This document shows positions 18,740-26,864 of a stretch of 64,000 bases of DNA, in pieces. The DNA is taken from NCBI RefSeq assembly GCF_008727715.1, contig NZ_CP044218.1, positions 310,001 through 374,000 on the forward strand, in the 5' to 3' direction. Every line of letters begins with the position of its first letter. The first letter of the stretch is position 1. Origin of the DNA: Mesorhizobium terrae. Lineage in GTDB: Bacteria > Pseudomonadota > Alphaproteobacteria > Rhizobiales > Rhizobiaceae. The notes under the pieces were generated by a model. The model ran no database searches and was not told the DNA's origin. It worked only from the letters and a program-made list of their open reading frames with translations. Made by a program: the position numbers and the translations under genes.

Positions 18740-19926
18740 CGCAGCACTCCGCCGCGCAGGGCGACCTTGCGGTTGTAGATGTTCATGAGGGCCGACACCG
18801 ACAGGTTCAGGACGAGATAGACGCCGATGAGGATGGCGAGCGCCTCGAAGGACTGGCCGGTGGTGTTGGCGGTGGTGTTGATGATGGAGACGAGGTCGGG
18901 ATAGCCGATGGCGACCGCGAGGGAAGAATCCTTGGTGAGGTCGAGATAGGACGAGGTGATCATCGGCGTGATGACGCGCAGCGCCTGCGGCAGCACGACA
19001 AGCCGCATGATCTGGCCCGGATGCAGGCCGAGCGCGCGGGCCGCCTCCCATTGGCCCGACGGCACCGACTGGATGCCGGCGCGCACGATCTCGGCGATGG
19101 CGGCCGAGAACTTGACGGTGAGGCCGACGAGAAGTGCAGCGAATTCCGGCGTCAGGCTGTGGCCGCCACGAATGTTGAAACCGGCGAGAACCGGCAGGTC
19201 GAAGCTTATCGCAGCACCGGTGGCCGGCAAAGCGAGACCGGCGGCGACCAGGAGAACCAGCGTTGCAAGCAGGGCGCGGCTCAGGCCGAGGCGACGCTGT
19301 CGGCGCGCCGTGTAGAGAAAGAGGCCGTAGGACAGGCCGATGGCGGCCAAAAGCAGCAGGGTCGCGGCGGAAAAACCGTCGACGGCGAGGGCCGGCACGA
19401 AGACGCCGCGGTTGGAGAGGAACAGCGCGCCGAAGGCCGACAATGCCTGCCGGGGCGGCGGAAACGCCTTGGCCAGCGCGATCCAGAAGAACAGCTGCAA
19501 GAGCAGCGGCGTGTTGCGGATGAGCTCGATGTATCCACGCATCAGCCCGGCCAGAAGCAGGTTGCCGGACAGGCCGGCGACGCCCAGCGCCACGCCGAGG
19601 ATGGTGGCGAAGACGCAGCCGAGCAGCGCGACCTTCAGCGTGTTCAAGAGGCCGGCGAGGATCGCTTGGACATAGGGATCGCCGGCCTTGAAGGCGATCA
19701 TCGTCTCGCCGATCTCGAAATTGGCGGAGCGGCCGAGAAAGTCGAAGCCAGGGGTGACGCCGATGCGCCGCATCGTCTCGGCGATGTTGGCGCCGAGCAG
19801 CCAGAAAAGCGCGACGACAGCCGCGACGATGGCGAGCTGCAGCCACGGCCGGTCGCCCCACCAGCCGACCAGCCGCCGCAAGGGGCCGGGCCGCCCAGGG
19901 CCCGGCACGGTTTCGATCACCGCCAT
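18736..19926 (-). CDS. Polar amino-acid ABC permease, AapQ-like
   Basis: A 396-residue permease with about eight hydrophobic segments. Conserved parts are GYIELIRNTPLLLQLFF, AAIAEIVRAGIQSVPSGQWE and AARALGLHPGQIM (EAA loop). The long periplasmic insertion between the early and late membrane segments is typical of AapQ/BztB proteins of general L-amino-acid importers. The gene lies 13 bases after the binding-protein gene and overlaps the second permease. Substrate range is inferred from the family. Confidence 0.9.
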   Translation of the reverse strand: MAVIETVPGPGRPGPLRRLVGWWGDRPWLQLAIVAAVVALFWLLGANIAETMRRIGVTPGFDFLGRSANFEIGETMIAFKAGDPYVQAILAGLLNTLKVALLGCVFATILGVALGVAGLSGNLLLAGLMRGYIELIRNTPLLLQLFFWIALAKAFPPPRQALSAFGALFLSNRGVFVPALAVDGFSAATLLLLAAIGLSYGLFLYTARRQRRLGLSRALLATLVLLVAAGLALPATGAAISFDLPVLAGFNIRGGHSLTPEFAALLVGLTVKFSAAIAEIVRAGIQSVPSGQWEAARALGLHPGQIMRLVVLPQALRVITPMITSSYLDLTKDSSLAVAIGYPDLVSIINTTANTTGQSFEALAILIGVYLVLNLSVSALMNIYNRKVALRGGVLR

Positions 19927-19939
19927 GACGGAGGACGGC

Positions 19940-20974
19940 TCAGCGGAACGGCGGCGAATAAAGCAGGCCGCCTTGCGTCCACAGATTGTTGTAGCCGCGC
20001 TCCCAGCCGAGCGGCTTCAGGTTGCGGTCGAAGATCTCGCCGTAATTGCCCACCGTCTTGATGATGGTGTAGGCCCATTTCGGGTCGAGGCCGGTGGCCT
20101 GGGCGAGCGAGGGATCGACGCCGAGGAAACGCTGCACGGCCGGGTCGGGCGACTTCAGGAATTCGTCGACATTCTTGGAGGTGATGCCCCATTCCTCGGC
20201 CTGGATGGTCACGTTGACGGTCCAGTTGACCAGTTCCAGCCAGCGGTCGTCGCCACCGGCGACGGCGGGCGCCAGCGGCTCCTTGGACAGGCGCTCGGGC
20301 AGGATGACGAAATCGTCCGGCTTCTTCAGCTGGGTGCGCTTGCCGACGAGGTCGGAACTGTCCTGGGTGATGGCGTCGACGCGGCCCGATTCCAGCGCGT
20401 TGATGAACTCGCCGGTCTCCTCGATCGTCACCGGCGTGAACTTCTTGCCGGTCTTGCGGAAGAAATCGGCGATGTTGAGCTCGCCGGTGGTGCCACTCTG
20501 CACGCCGATGGTGGCGCCGTCGAGTTCGGCGGCCTTGGTCACGCCGAGGTCCTTACGCACCAGGATGCCCTGGCCGTCATAAAACACCGTCGGTCCGAAA
20601 TGGAAGCCTAGCTGCAGCGCGCGGGCGATCGTCACCGTCACGCCGGAAAGCAGGATGTCGAACTCGCCGGCCTGCAAGGCCGGCAGGCGCTGCTGCGGCG
20701 AGGAATTGGTGAACTCGACCTTGTCGGGCGTGCCGAACACGGTGATGGAGAGCGCCTTGCCGTAATCGACGAAGAAGCCCTTCCACTTGCCGGCGTCGTC
20801 GGGCGCGAAGAAGCCGGGCGTGGTGCCGACGCCGACCTTGATGGCGCCGCGCTGCTTGATCTTGTCCAGCGTCGGGCCGGCCTCGGCCACGGTGGCGAAC
20901 GCACCGGTGGCGACGATCAGCGAGGCCGCGACCGCGCGTCGCCAAAGGCTGCCTGGTTGCGATAGAAATGTCAT
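19940..20974 (-). CDS. Polar amino-acid ABC substrate-binding protein, AapJ-like
   Basis: A 344-residue periplasmic protein with a signal peptide of about 32 residues (core AAVAASLIVATGAFATVAEA). The mature part has the family start LDKIKQRGAIKVGVG, the ligand region VQSGTTGELNIADFF and a C-terminal YGEIFDRNLKP block characteristic of AapJ/BztA. The ATG at 20974 follows CAGGAGTTATCGAG. Family members bind polar amino acids such as glutamate, glutamine, aspartate and asparagine, but proximity to sulfur-metabolism genes leaves a sulfur amino acid possible. Confidence 0.9.
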   Translation of the reverse strand: MTFLSQPGSLWRRAVAASLIVATGAFATVAEAGPTLDKIKQRGAIKVGVGTTPGFFAPDDAGKWKGFFVDYGKALSITVFGTPDKVEFTNSSPQQRLPALQAGEFDILLSGVTVTIARALQLGFHFGPTVFYDGQGILVRKDLGVTKAAELDGATIGVQSGTTGELNIADFFRKTGKKFTPVTIEETGEFINALESGRVDAITQDSSDLVGKRTQLKKPDDFVILPERLSKEPLAPAVAGGDDRWLELVNWTVNVTIQAEEWGITSKNVDEFLKSPDPAVQRFLGVDPSLAQATGLDPKWAYTIIKTVGNYGEIFDRNLKPLGWERGYNNLWTQGGLLYSPPFR

Positions 20975-21053
20975 CTCGATAACTCCTGGTTCCCAATCGG
21001 GCCGATCCGAAACGATCGCGCTCAGCCCCTTTCGCCGACCCAGGCAGACGGTA

Positions 21054-21074
21054 ACTCTATAAGATTTGTAGACT
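21054..21074. promoter_or_regulatory. Candidate control element upstream of the amino-acid importer
   Basis: On the minus strand AGTCTA-N9-TAGAGT forms a near-perfect inverted repeat (5 of 6 bases). The left half plus core, GTCTACAAA, recurs at 25131-25151 upstream of the oxygenase-metY operon in the same orientation. It may be a shared sulfur-responsive site; no regulator is identified. Confidence 0.35.
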
Positions 21075-21170
21075 AAGGAACGGCAATCCAAATTTGCCGT
21101 CGTTCGGGAAGCGCTTTGCCGCGAAGGGCCGGGTTTGGAGGTTGAAGGAGCGGAGGGGGTGCGCACCTTC

Positions 21171-21412
21171 CCTTCTCCCCTTGCGGGAGAAGGAGAAGCC
21201 GCGCGGTGGAACCCCGTCATTCCGGGCAAGCGAGCGCCGACCCGGAACCTATTGAGCAGCGCAGCCGGGTCCTCATTTCGCGTGAGCATCGATGAAGCGG
21301 GCGGCTTGAGTAGCCCGAACGTGTCAAGATGAGGACCGGGCCGTGCTCGACGCGCCATGACCATTGGGTTCCGGGTCGGCGCTCGCTTTGCTCGCTTGCC
21401 CGGAATGACGGG
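21171..21412. repeat. Intergenic repeats upstream of the oxygenase gene terminator (type A half-site and type E palindrome)
   Basis: The gap 20975-21477 (503 bases) holds no gene. A single CTTCTCCCC...GGGAGAAG hairpin sits at 21171-21193. From 21212 to 21412 a larger palindrome is bounded by CCCGTCATTCCGGGCAAGC and GCTTGCCCGGAATGACGGG, each continuing inward through a GCGCCGACCCGGAACC-like block. Its loop is about 110 bases and carries no open frame of note. Confidence 0.7.
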
Positions 21413-21423
21413 CGTTGGGCGCG

Positions 21424-21450
21424 AAAAAGAAAGCCGGGCGAACGCCCGGC
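21424..21450 (-). terminator. Rho-independent terminator after the oxygenase-metY-oxygenase operon
   Basis: On the minus strand GCCGGGC, loop GTTC, GCCCGGC is followed by TTTCTTTTT. It lies 28-54 bases after the stop codon at 21478 and separates this operon from the amino-acid importer downstream. Confidence 0.85.
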
Positions 21451-21477
21451 CGAGAGCAGAGGAACCCTACGGAAAGC

Positions 21478-22503
21478 TCAGGCCGCGACCGGGGCGAAGC
21501 CGCTTTCGATGAGGTCGGAATAATGCCGTTTGGCAACGTCGGGATGCGAGCGCAGCCGGCTTTTCAGGACATTGGTGCCGACATCGCGAAACAGCGGATT
21601 TTCGGGATCGCTGGCCGGGCCGCGCGCTTCCGTCGAAAGATGCGGCGGCAGGTCGAGCAGCGGGATGGTGGCATCCAGCCTGGCGCCGAAGAAGAACGGC
21701 ACCGACAGGCGCTCGACCCCGGCCGGCGGCGTGACCACGCGATGCACGGTGGCGCGCAGATAGCCGTTGGAGGCGAGTTCGAGCAGTTCGCCGATATTGA
21801 CGACCAGCGTTCCGGGAATGGGATCGACCGGCACCCAGCGCTCGTCATATTCGACCTGCAGACCCTCATGCTGGTCCTGCAATAGCAGGGTCAAGAAGCC
21901 GCCATCCTTGTGGGCGCCGACGCCCTGGTCGCCGCCGGTGAGATCGCGGCCGGGATAACGCACGATCTTCATGCGGTGATTAGGCTCGCCGACATGGATG
22001 GCGTCGAAGGCGTCTTCCGGCTGTTCAAGCGACAGCGCGAAGGCTCTCAAAAGGCGGATCGCCACCGCGGTCACCTGCGCCTGCCACGACAACAGCGCGG
22101 GTTTGAGATCAGGATAAAGCGCCGGCCACTGGTTCGGTCCCTGCAGGCGCGCCCAGGGGGCGAGGCCCGGCCGCTGCGCGATCGCCGGGCGCTCGACGCC
22201 GATGTCGAGCTGTTCGCGCCAGTCGGCCCTGCCCCGCGTCAACTCACCGCCGGTGCGGGTGTAGCCACGGAACTGCGGCGAGTTGACCATGGCGATCTTG
22301 AGCTTCTCGTCCTCCGGCAATTCGAAGAAGCGTCTGGCGGCGGCCAGAACGCCATCGATCTCGGTGACGGCGATGCCGTGCCCGGCCAGATAGAAAAAGC
22401 CGACATCGCGGGCTGCCGAGCGCAGATCGGCCAGGAAGGTGCGCCGCTCGGAAGCACCCTGCTCCAGACGGCTGAGGTCGAGGACGGGTACAATTCTGGT
22501 CAT
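21478..22503 (-). CDS. Isopenicillin-N-synthase-like 2-oxoglutarate/Fe(II) oxygenase, copy A
   Basis: A 341-residue oxygenase of the IPNS/DIOX family. The N-terminal DIOX_N domain (VPVLDLSRLE to PEDEKLKI) precedes the double-stranded beta-helix core. Iron ligands are His and Asp in GVGAHKDGGF (about residue 197) and the distal His in ATVHRVV; the 2-oxoglutarate arginine is in RLSVPFFF. It likely hydroxylates or desaturates a small molecule. It is a diverged paralogue of the oxygenase at 23957-24997, and MetY lies between them. Start by GGAGGAACCCGAAC. Confidence 0.9.
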   Translation of the reverse strand: MTRIVPVLDLSRLEQGASERRTFLADLRSAARDVGFFYLAGHGIAVTEIDGVLAAARRFFELPEDEKLKIAMVNSPQFRGYTRTGGELTRGRADWREQLDIGVERPAIAQRPGLAPWARLQGPNQWPALYPDLKPALLSWQAQVTAVAIRLLRAFALSLEQPEDAFDAIHVGEPNHRMKIVRYPGRDLTGGDQGVGAHKDGGFLTLLLQDQHEGLQVEYDERWVPVDPIPGTLVVNIGELLELASNGYLRATVHRVVTPPAGVERLSVPFFFGARLDATIPLLDLPPHLSTEARGPASDPENPLFRDVGTNVLKSRLRSHPDVAKRHYSDLIESGFAPVAA

Positions 22504-22572
22504 GTTCGGGTTCCTCCGATCTGTCCATGCTGTCGTTGCGCCCCCGCCCCCGGATGCACAAAGCCGCTGTGG

Positions 22573-23898
22573 TCAGGCAGCCTTGAGCTTCTCCTCGCCC
22601 ACCGCGCCGTCGAGCGCCTGTTCGAGGTCGCGGATGATATCGTCGGGATGCTCGATGCCGACCGACAGCCGCACGTAGCCGGGGGTGACGCCTGAGGCGA
22701 GCTGATCTTCCGCCGACAGCTGCGAATGCGTCGTGGTGGACGGGTGGATGGCCAGCGAGCGCGCGTCGCCGATATTGGCGACATGGTAGAACAGCTTCAG
22801 CCCGTTGATGAAGCCGCGGCCTGCCTCGCGCCCGTCCTTCAGCTCGAAACCGACCAGCGCGCCATAGCTGCCCGGCTGGAAATAGGCCTCGGCCCGGCGC
22901 TTGTCTTCGCCCAGCTGGTACCGCGGGAAGATCACCGATTTCACCTTGGGGTGACCGCGCAGGAATTCGGCCACCTTCAGCGCGTTCTCGTTGTGCTGGC
23001 GGATGCGCAGCGGCAGCGTCTCCAGGCCTTGCAGGAGCTGGAAGGCGTTGAACGGGCTGATGGCGGCGCCGACGTCGCGCAGGAGCACGGTGCGGATGCG
23101 CAGCACATAGGCGACGGGGCCGAGCGGTTTGGCCGCCTCCACCCAGACCTTGCCGTGATAGCTGGGGTCCGGCTCGTTCAGCGTCGGGAAACGCGCGGTG
23201 TGCTCTTCCCAGGGGAAATTGCCGCCATCGATGATGACGCCGCCGATCGAGGTGCCGTGGCCCCCGATATATTTGGTGGCCGAATAGATGACGACGGCCG
23301 CGCCATGGTCGAACGGGCGAATGATCAAGGGCGCCGCCGTGTTGTCGACGATCAGCGGCACGCCGAGCGAGCGGCCGATATCGGCCACCTCCCTGATCGG
23401 GAAGACCTGCAGCTTCGGATTGGGCAGCGATTCCGCGTAATAGGCGCGCGTGCGCTCGTCCGTCGCCCGGCGGAAATTCTCCGGATCGGCGGGATCGACG
23501 AAGCGGACCTCGACGCCGAAATGCTTGAGCGTGGCGGCGAACAGCGCCCAGGTGCCGCCATAGAGGCCGGTGGAGGAGACGATGTTGTCGCCGGCACCGG
23601 CAAGGTTCAGCACCGAATAGGCCGAAGCCGCCTGCCCCGACGACAAGAGCAAAGCCGCCGCGCCGCCTTCGAGCGCGGCGATGCGCTGCTCGAAGGCGTC
23701 CTGGGTGGGATTGGAAACGCGGGTGTAGATGTGGCCGACCTCGTCCAGCGAAAACAGCCGGTCGGCATGGCCGGTATCCTGAAACTGGTAGGAGGTGGTC
23801 TGATAGATCGGCACGGCGACGGCGCCGGTGGACGGGTCGGCGCGCCAGCCGCCGCCATGCAAAGCGAGCGTTTCGGCGGAGAGGTTTTCCAGCGTCAT
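22573..23898 (-). CDS. metY: O-acetylhomoserine sulfhydrylase family enzyme (MetY-like)
   Basis: A 441-residue PLP enzyme of the Cys/Met family. The PLP lysine is in VIYSATKYIGGHGTSIGG (about residue 213), and the N-terminus (LETLALHGG-like, with TYQFQDTGHADRLF-like contacts) and length match O-acetylhomoserine aminocarboxypropyltransferases rather than the ~390-residue MetB/MetZ group. It would make homocysteine from O-acetylhomoserine and sulfide, or use methanethiol to make methionine. It is flanked by two oxygenases on the same strand with gaps of 69 and 58 bases, so a scavenging role for an organic sulfur source is possible. Start by AAGGAGCAAACGCT. Confidence 0.9.
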   Translation of the reverse strand: MTLENLSAETLALHGGGWRADPSTGAVAVPIYQTTSYQFQDTGHADRLFSLDEVGHIYTRVSNPTQDAFEQRIAALEGGAAALLLSSGQAASAYSVLNLAGAGDNIVSSTGLYGGTWALFAATLKHFGVEVRFVDPADPENFRRATDERTRAYYAESLPNPKLQVFPIREVADIGRSLGVPLIVDNTAAPLIIRPFDHGAAVVIYSATKYIGGHGTSIGGVIIDGGNFPWEEHTARFPTLNEPDPSYHGKVWVEAAKPLGPVAYVLRIRTVLLRDVGAAISPFNAFQLLQGLETLPLRIRQHNENALKVAEFLRGHPKVKSVIFPRYQLGEDKRRAEAYFQPGSYGALVGFELKDGREAGRGFINGLKLFYHVANIGDARSLAIHPSTTTHSQLSAEDQLASGVTPGYVRLSVGIEHPDDIIRDLEQALDGAVGEEKLKAA

Positions 23899-23956
23899 AG
23901 CGTTTGCTCCTTCGGTCGATCTCGATGGTTAGGCATGGGAGGGTCGGCGTTTCGGT

Positions 23957-24997
23957 TCAGGCGACGGGCACGGCCTCGGCGCGCGCCTGCGCGACCAACA
24001 GGTCGGCATGGTGGCGGGCGGCGACATCGGGATGCGAGCGCAGGCGGCTCTTCAGCGCGTTCTGGCCGGAATTGCGGAAAAGCGGGTTGTGCGGATCGCG
24101 GGTGACGCCGCCGGCCTGTGCCTTGAGATGCGGCGCGAGATCAAGCAACGGCACTTCGGCGTCGAAAGGCGCGCCGAGGAAAAACGCCACCGACAGCCGG
24201 TCGGTGCCGGCCGGCGGGGTGACGACGCGGTGCACGGTCGCCTTCAGATAGCCGTCGGTGGCCAGTTCCAGCAATTCGCCGATGTTGACGACGAAGGTGC
24301 CGGGCCTGGGTTCGGCCTCGATCCAGCGGCCGTCCTCGGTCTCCACCTCCAGGCCCTTCTGCTTTTCCTGCAGCAACAGCGTGAGGAAACCGCTGTCCTT
24401 GTGGGCGCCGACGCCCTGCTCGCTGCCAGTGGCGTCGCGGCCGGGATAGCGGATGATCTTGATGAGCTGGTTGGGCGTGCCGGCATAGATGGTTTCGAAG
24501 ATGTCGCGGTCCTGCTCCAGCGCCACCGCGAAGGCTTTCAGAAGGCGCGTCGACAATTTGGTCAGCTCGGACTGCCATTCGAGCAGGATCGGCTTCAGCT
24601 CCGGCAAGGCGTCGGGCCACAGATTGGGGCCCTGCAGGCGGGTCCAGGCCGGCTGGCCGCCGTCGACGGGAAGTGCCGCCGCCTCCGAGCCGATGTCGAT
24701 CTGCTCGCGCCAGTCGCGCTGGCCCTTGGTCAGTTCCTGGCCGACGCGGTTGTAGCCGCGGAAATGCGGCGAGTTGACCATCTCGATCTTCAATTTGTCG
24801 GCCTCGGGCAGCGAAAAGAAGCGGCGCGACGCCGACAGCACGTCGTCGATGAGGCTTTGCGCGATGCCATGCCCGGTGAGGTAGAAGAAGCCGACGTCGC
24901 GGGCGGCCGGCTTGAGCGCGTCCAGAAAGGTTTTCGGATCGGTCTCGAACAAGGAAAAGTCGAGAACGGGAATGGATTGGATGGTGGTCTTGCTCAT
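23957..24997 (-). CDS. Isopenicillin-N-synthase-like 2-oxoglutarate/Fe(II) oxygenase, copy B
   Basis: A 346-residue IPNS/DIOX-family oxygenase, first gene of the operon with metY and copy A. It shares long identical blocks with copy A: RDVGFFYL.GHGIA, KIEMVNSPHFRGY (KIAMVNSPQFRGY in A), DWREQ.DIG and NIGELLELA. Iron ligands lie in GVGAHKDSGF and ATVHRVV; the arginine is in RLSVAFFL. The start at 24997 has AGAAGGGCC upstream; the longer in-frame start at 25300 has no family support. The substrate is unknown; the operon partner suggests an organosulfur compound. Confidence 0.9.
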   Translation of the reverse strand: MSKTTIQSIPVLDFSLFETDPKTFLDALKPAARDVGFFYLTGHGIAQSLIDDVLSASRRFFSLPEADKLKIEMVNSPHFRGYNRVGQELTKGQRDWREQIDIGSEAAALPVDGGQPAWTRLQGPNLWPDALPELKPILLEWQSELTKLSTRLLKAFAVALEQDRDIFETIYAGTPNQLIKIIRYPGRDATGSEQGVGAHKDSGFLTLLLQEKQKGLEVETEDGRWIEAEPRPGTFVVNIGELLELATDGYLKATVHRVVTPPAGTDRLSVAFFLGAPFDAEVPLLDLAPHLKAQAGGVTRDPHNPLFRNSGQNALKSRLRSHPDVAARHHADLLVAQARAEAVPVA

Positions 24998-25130
24998 GGA
25001 TAGGCCCTTCTGGCTGACATCATCAGCCTCGCAGCGGCCAGGGCGAAAACAAAGGAATGAGCGACCTTTCGAACCAAGCTTCAAGAAAATCCCGCGACGG
25101 CGGGCGGGCCGATGGTGTGAATTTTTGCTA

Positions 25131-25151
25131 ATGCCACTAATTTTGTAGACA
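25131..25151. promoter_or_regulatory. GTCTACAAA element upstream of the oxygenase-metY operon
   Basis: On the minus strand TGTCTACAAAATTAG matches the left half and core of the element at 21054-21074. It lies about 135-155 bases before the start codon at 24997. The right half of the dyad is not kept here. Confidence 0.3.
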
Positions 25152-25284
25152 TTGGCGGAGGTCGGTCCTGCTCCCGCTACAGCTTGTCGCCAGCGACGTT
25201 CCGGAAACCATTCACCGGCCGGATTTCCGCCGTCGCCCGCCGAAACCGGTTTCGCAAGGCGACGCCATCGGCTAGGTGCAAGGC

Positions 25285-25812
25285 ATGGATCTTCAAGCAC
25301 TCACCCAGACCGCCGTCGAGTTCATCAGGGCCCATCAGGGCTGGGGCTTCTTCGTCGTCATGCTGCTCGCCTTCGGCGAATCGCTGGCGTTCATTTCGCT
25401 GCTGGTGCCGGCCACCGTCATCCTGCTCGGCGTCGGCTTCCTCGTCGGCGAAAGCGGCATCTCGTTCTGGCCGCTCTGGGCGGCGGCGGCGATCGGCGCC
25501 TTCTTCGGCGACTGGCTGTCGTTCTGGATCGGCCTGAAGCTGAAGGGCGACGTGGTGCGCTACTGGCCGCTGTCGCGCAATCCTGACCTGCTGCAGCGCG
25601 GCCACCGCTTCTTCGAGCGCTGGGGCACGCTCGGCGTCTTCGTCGGCCGCTTTTCCGGGCCGCTGCGCGCCTCCATGCCGCTGGTGGCCGGCATTTGCGA
25701 CATGTCGCCGATGGCCTTCCAGCTTGCCAACGTGACCTCGGCGATGATCTGGGCGGCCGGCATACTGGCGCCCGGCGCCTTCGGCCTCAAATGGCTGCAA
25801 GGCTGGATCTGA
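25285..25812 (+). CDS. DedA-family membrane protein
   Basis: A 175-residue DedA/SNARE-associated (VTT) protein. It has hydrophobic segments near residues 18-55 and 60-80, then the conserved DWLSFWIG and FVGRFSGPLRASMPLVAG region (with the family arginine and glycine), and a final membrane segment. Some DedA proteins are now known to flip undecaprenyl phosphate across the membrane. The next gene on the strand encodes an undecaprenyl-diphosphate phosphatase, which fits that role. A GTG at 25276 is an alternative start three codons earlier. Confidence 0.9.
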   Translation: MDLQALTQTAVEFIRAHQGWGFFVVMLLAFGESLAFISLLVPATVILLGVGFLVGESGISFWPLWAAAAIGAFFGDWLSFWIGLKLKGDVVRYWPLSRNPDLLQRGHRFFERWGTLGVFVGRFSGPLRASMPLVAGICDMSPMAFQLANVTSAMIWAAGILAPGAFGLKWLQGWI

Positions 25813-25948
25813 CCTTTCCACAGCCACGATCACGGAAAGTTCAACAGACCGTGACTTAATCCGGCCAGCCTGCTTCGCGAGAGAAGCTAGAACTGAGGCG
25901 CCCGGGGCCTGCGTTGTGCGGTTTCGGCGGTGTGGAGAGGGACCACTA

Positions 25949-26821
25949 ATGGCGAATGCTTGTTCGGAAGGCGTCGACATCGGCTTTGCGACGCTGGGTT
26001 ACGCGAAGGTCGCGGTGCTCGGCGTGGTGCAGGGCATAACCGAGTTGCTGCCGATCTCGTCGACCGCGCATATGCGCATCGTGCCGGCGCTGCTCGGCTG
26101 GCAGGATCCGGGCTCGGCCTTTTCCGCCGCCATGCAGCTGGCAGCACTGGCCGCGGTGATCAGCTATTTCTGGCGCGACGTCACCGGGCTGGTCGGCGGC
26201 ACGGTGACCGCGGTGCGCACCGGCAACTATTCCAGCCCGACCTGGCGGCTGGCGGTCGGCATCGTGCTGGCGACCATCCCCATCGTCGTTGTCGGCCTCG
26301 CGCTGTCGCCGCTGCTCAATCGTTGCGATTCGCCGCTGCGCGGCATCGTGGTGATCGGCGTGTCGATGGTGGCGCTGGCGGTGCTGCTGGGTCTCGCCGA
26401 ACGCATCGCCAAGCACCGCCGCAGCGTCGAGGACATGCGGCTGCGCGACGCGCTGATCGTTGGCGTGGCCCAGGCCGGCGCACTCATCCCCGGCATCTCG
26501 CGCTCCGGCTCGACGCTGACGGCCGCACTGTTCCGCGACCTGAAGCGCGAGGAAGCGGCGCGCTTCTCCTTCCTGATCGGCATTCCGGCGATCGCGCTGG
26601 CCGGGCTGCACGAGATCTGGGTGCTGCACAAGGCGCACATCCCTTCGGAAGCCTGGCACGTGCTGATCTTCGGCCTGATCATCGCCAGCCTGTCGGCCTT
26701 CGCGGCGATCTGGGGCCTGATGCGGTTCCTGGAGCGGTTCTCGACCTGGCCGTTCGTGTTCTATCGCGCGGCGATCGGCATCCTGCTTCTCGCCGGCGCC
26801 GCTGCTGGCTGGCTGGCCTAA
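25949..26821 (+). CDS. uppP: Undecaprenyl-diphosphate phosphatase
   Basis: A 290-residue polytopic membrane enzyme (BacA/UppP) that dephosphorylates undecaprenyl diphosphate to recycle the peptidoglycan lipid carrier and gives bacitracin resistance. The two catalytic regions are present: VVQGITELLPISSTAH (the (E/Q)xxxE motif, about residues 24-40) and IPGISRSGSTLTAALF (PGxSRSxxT, about 177-192). The start follows GGAGAGGGACC. It lies 136 bases after the dedA gene. Confidence 0.95.
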   Translation: MANACSEGVDIGFATLGYAKVAVLGVVQGITELLPISSTAHMRIVPALLGWQDPGSAFSAAMQLAALAAVISYFWRDVTGLVGGTVTAVRTGNYSSPTWRLAVGIVLATIPIVVVGLALSPLLNRCDSPLRGIVVIGVSMVALAVLLGLAERIAKHRRSVEDMRLRDALIVGVAQAGALIPGISRSGSTLTAALFRDLKREEAARFSFLIGIPAIALAGLHEIWVLHKAHIPSEAWHVLIFGLIIASLSAFAAIWGLMRFLERFSTWPFVFYRAAIGILLLAGAAAGWLA

Positions 26822-26832
26822 GCCAGAATACA

Positions 26833-26854
26833 GCGCGGCGCTCCAGCGCCGCGC
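26833..26854. terminator. Hairpin between convergent uppP and ABC ATPase genes
   Basis: GCGCGGCG and CGCCGCGC form an 8-bp perfect stem (26833-26840 with 26847-26854) around CTCCAG. There is no good T-tract on either side, so it may be a weak bidirectional terminator or a 3'-end stabiliser. Confidence 0.45.
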
Positions 26855-26864
26855 ATCCTGCTTG

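Noticed and set aside
23899..23956. Possible SAM riboswitch before metY
   Set aside because: The gap is only 58 bases and shows no SAM-II-like pseudoknot elements; metY appears to be internal to an operon.
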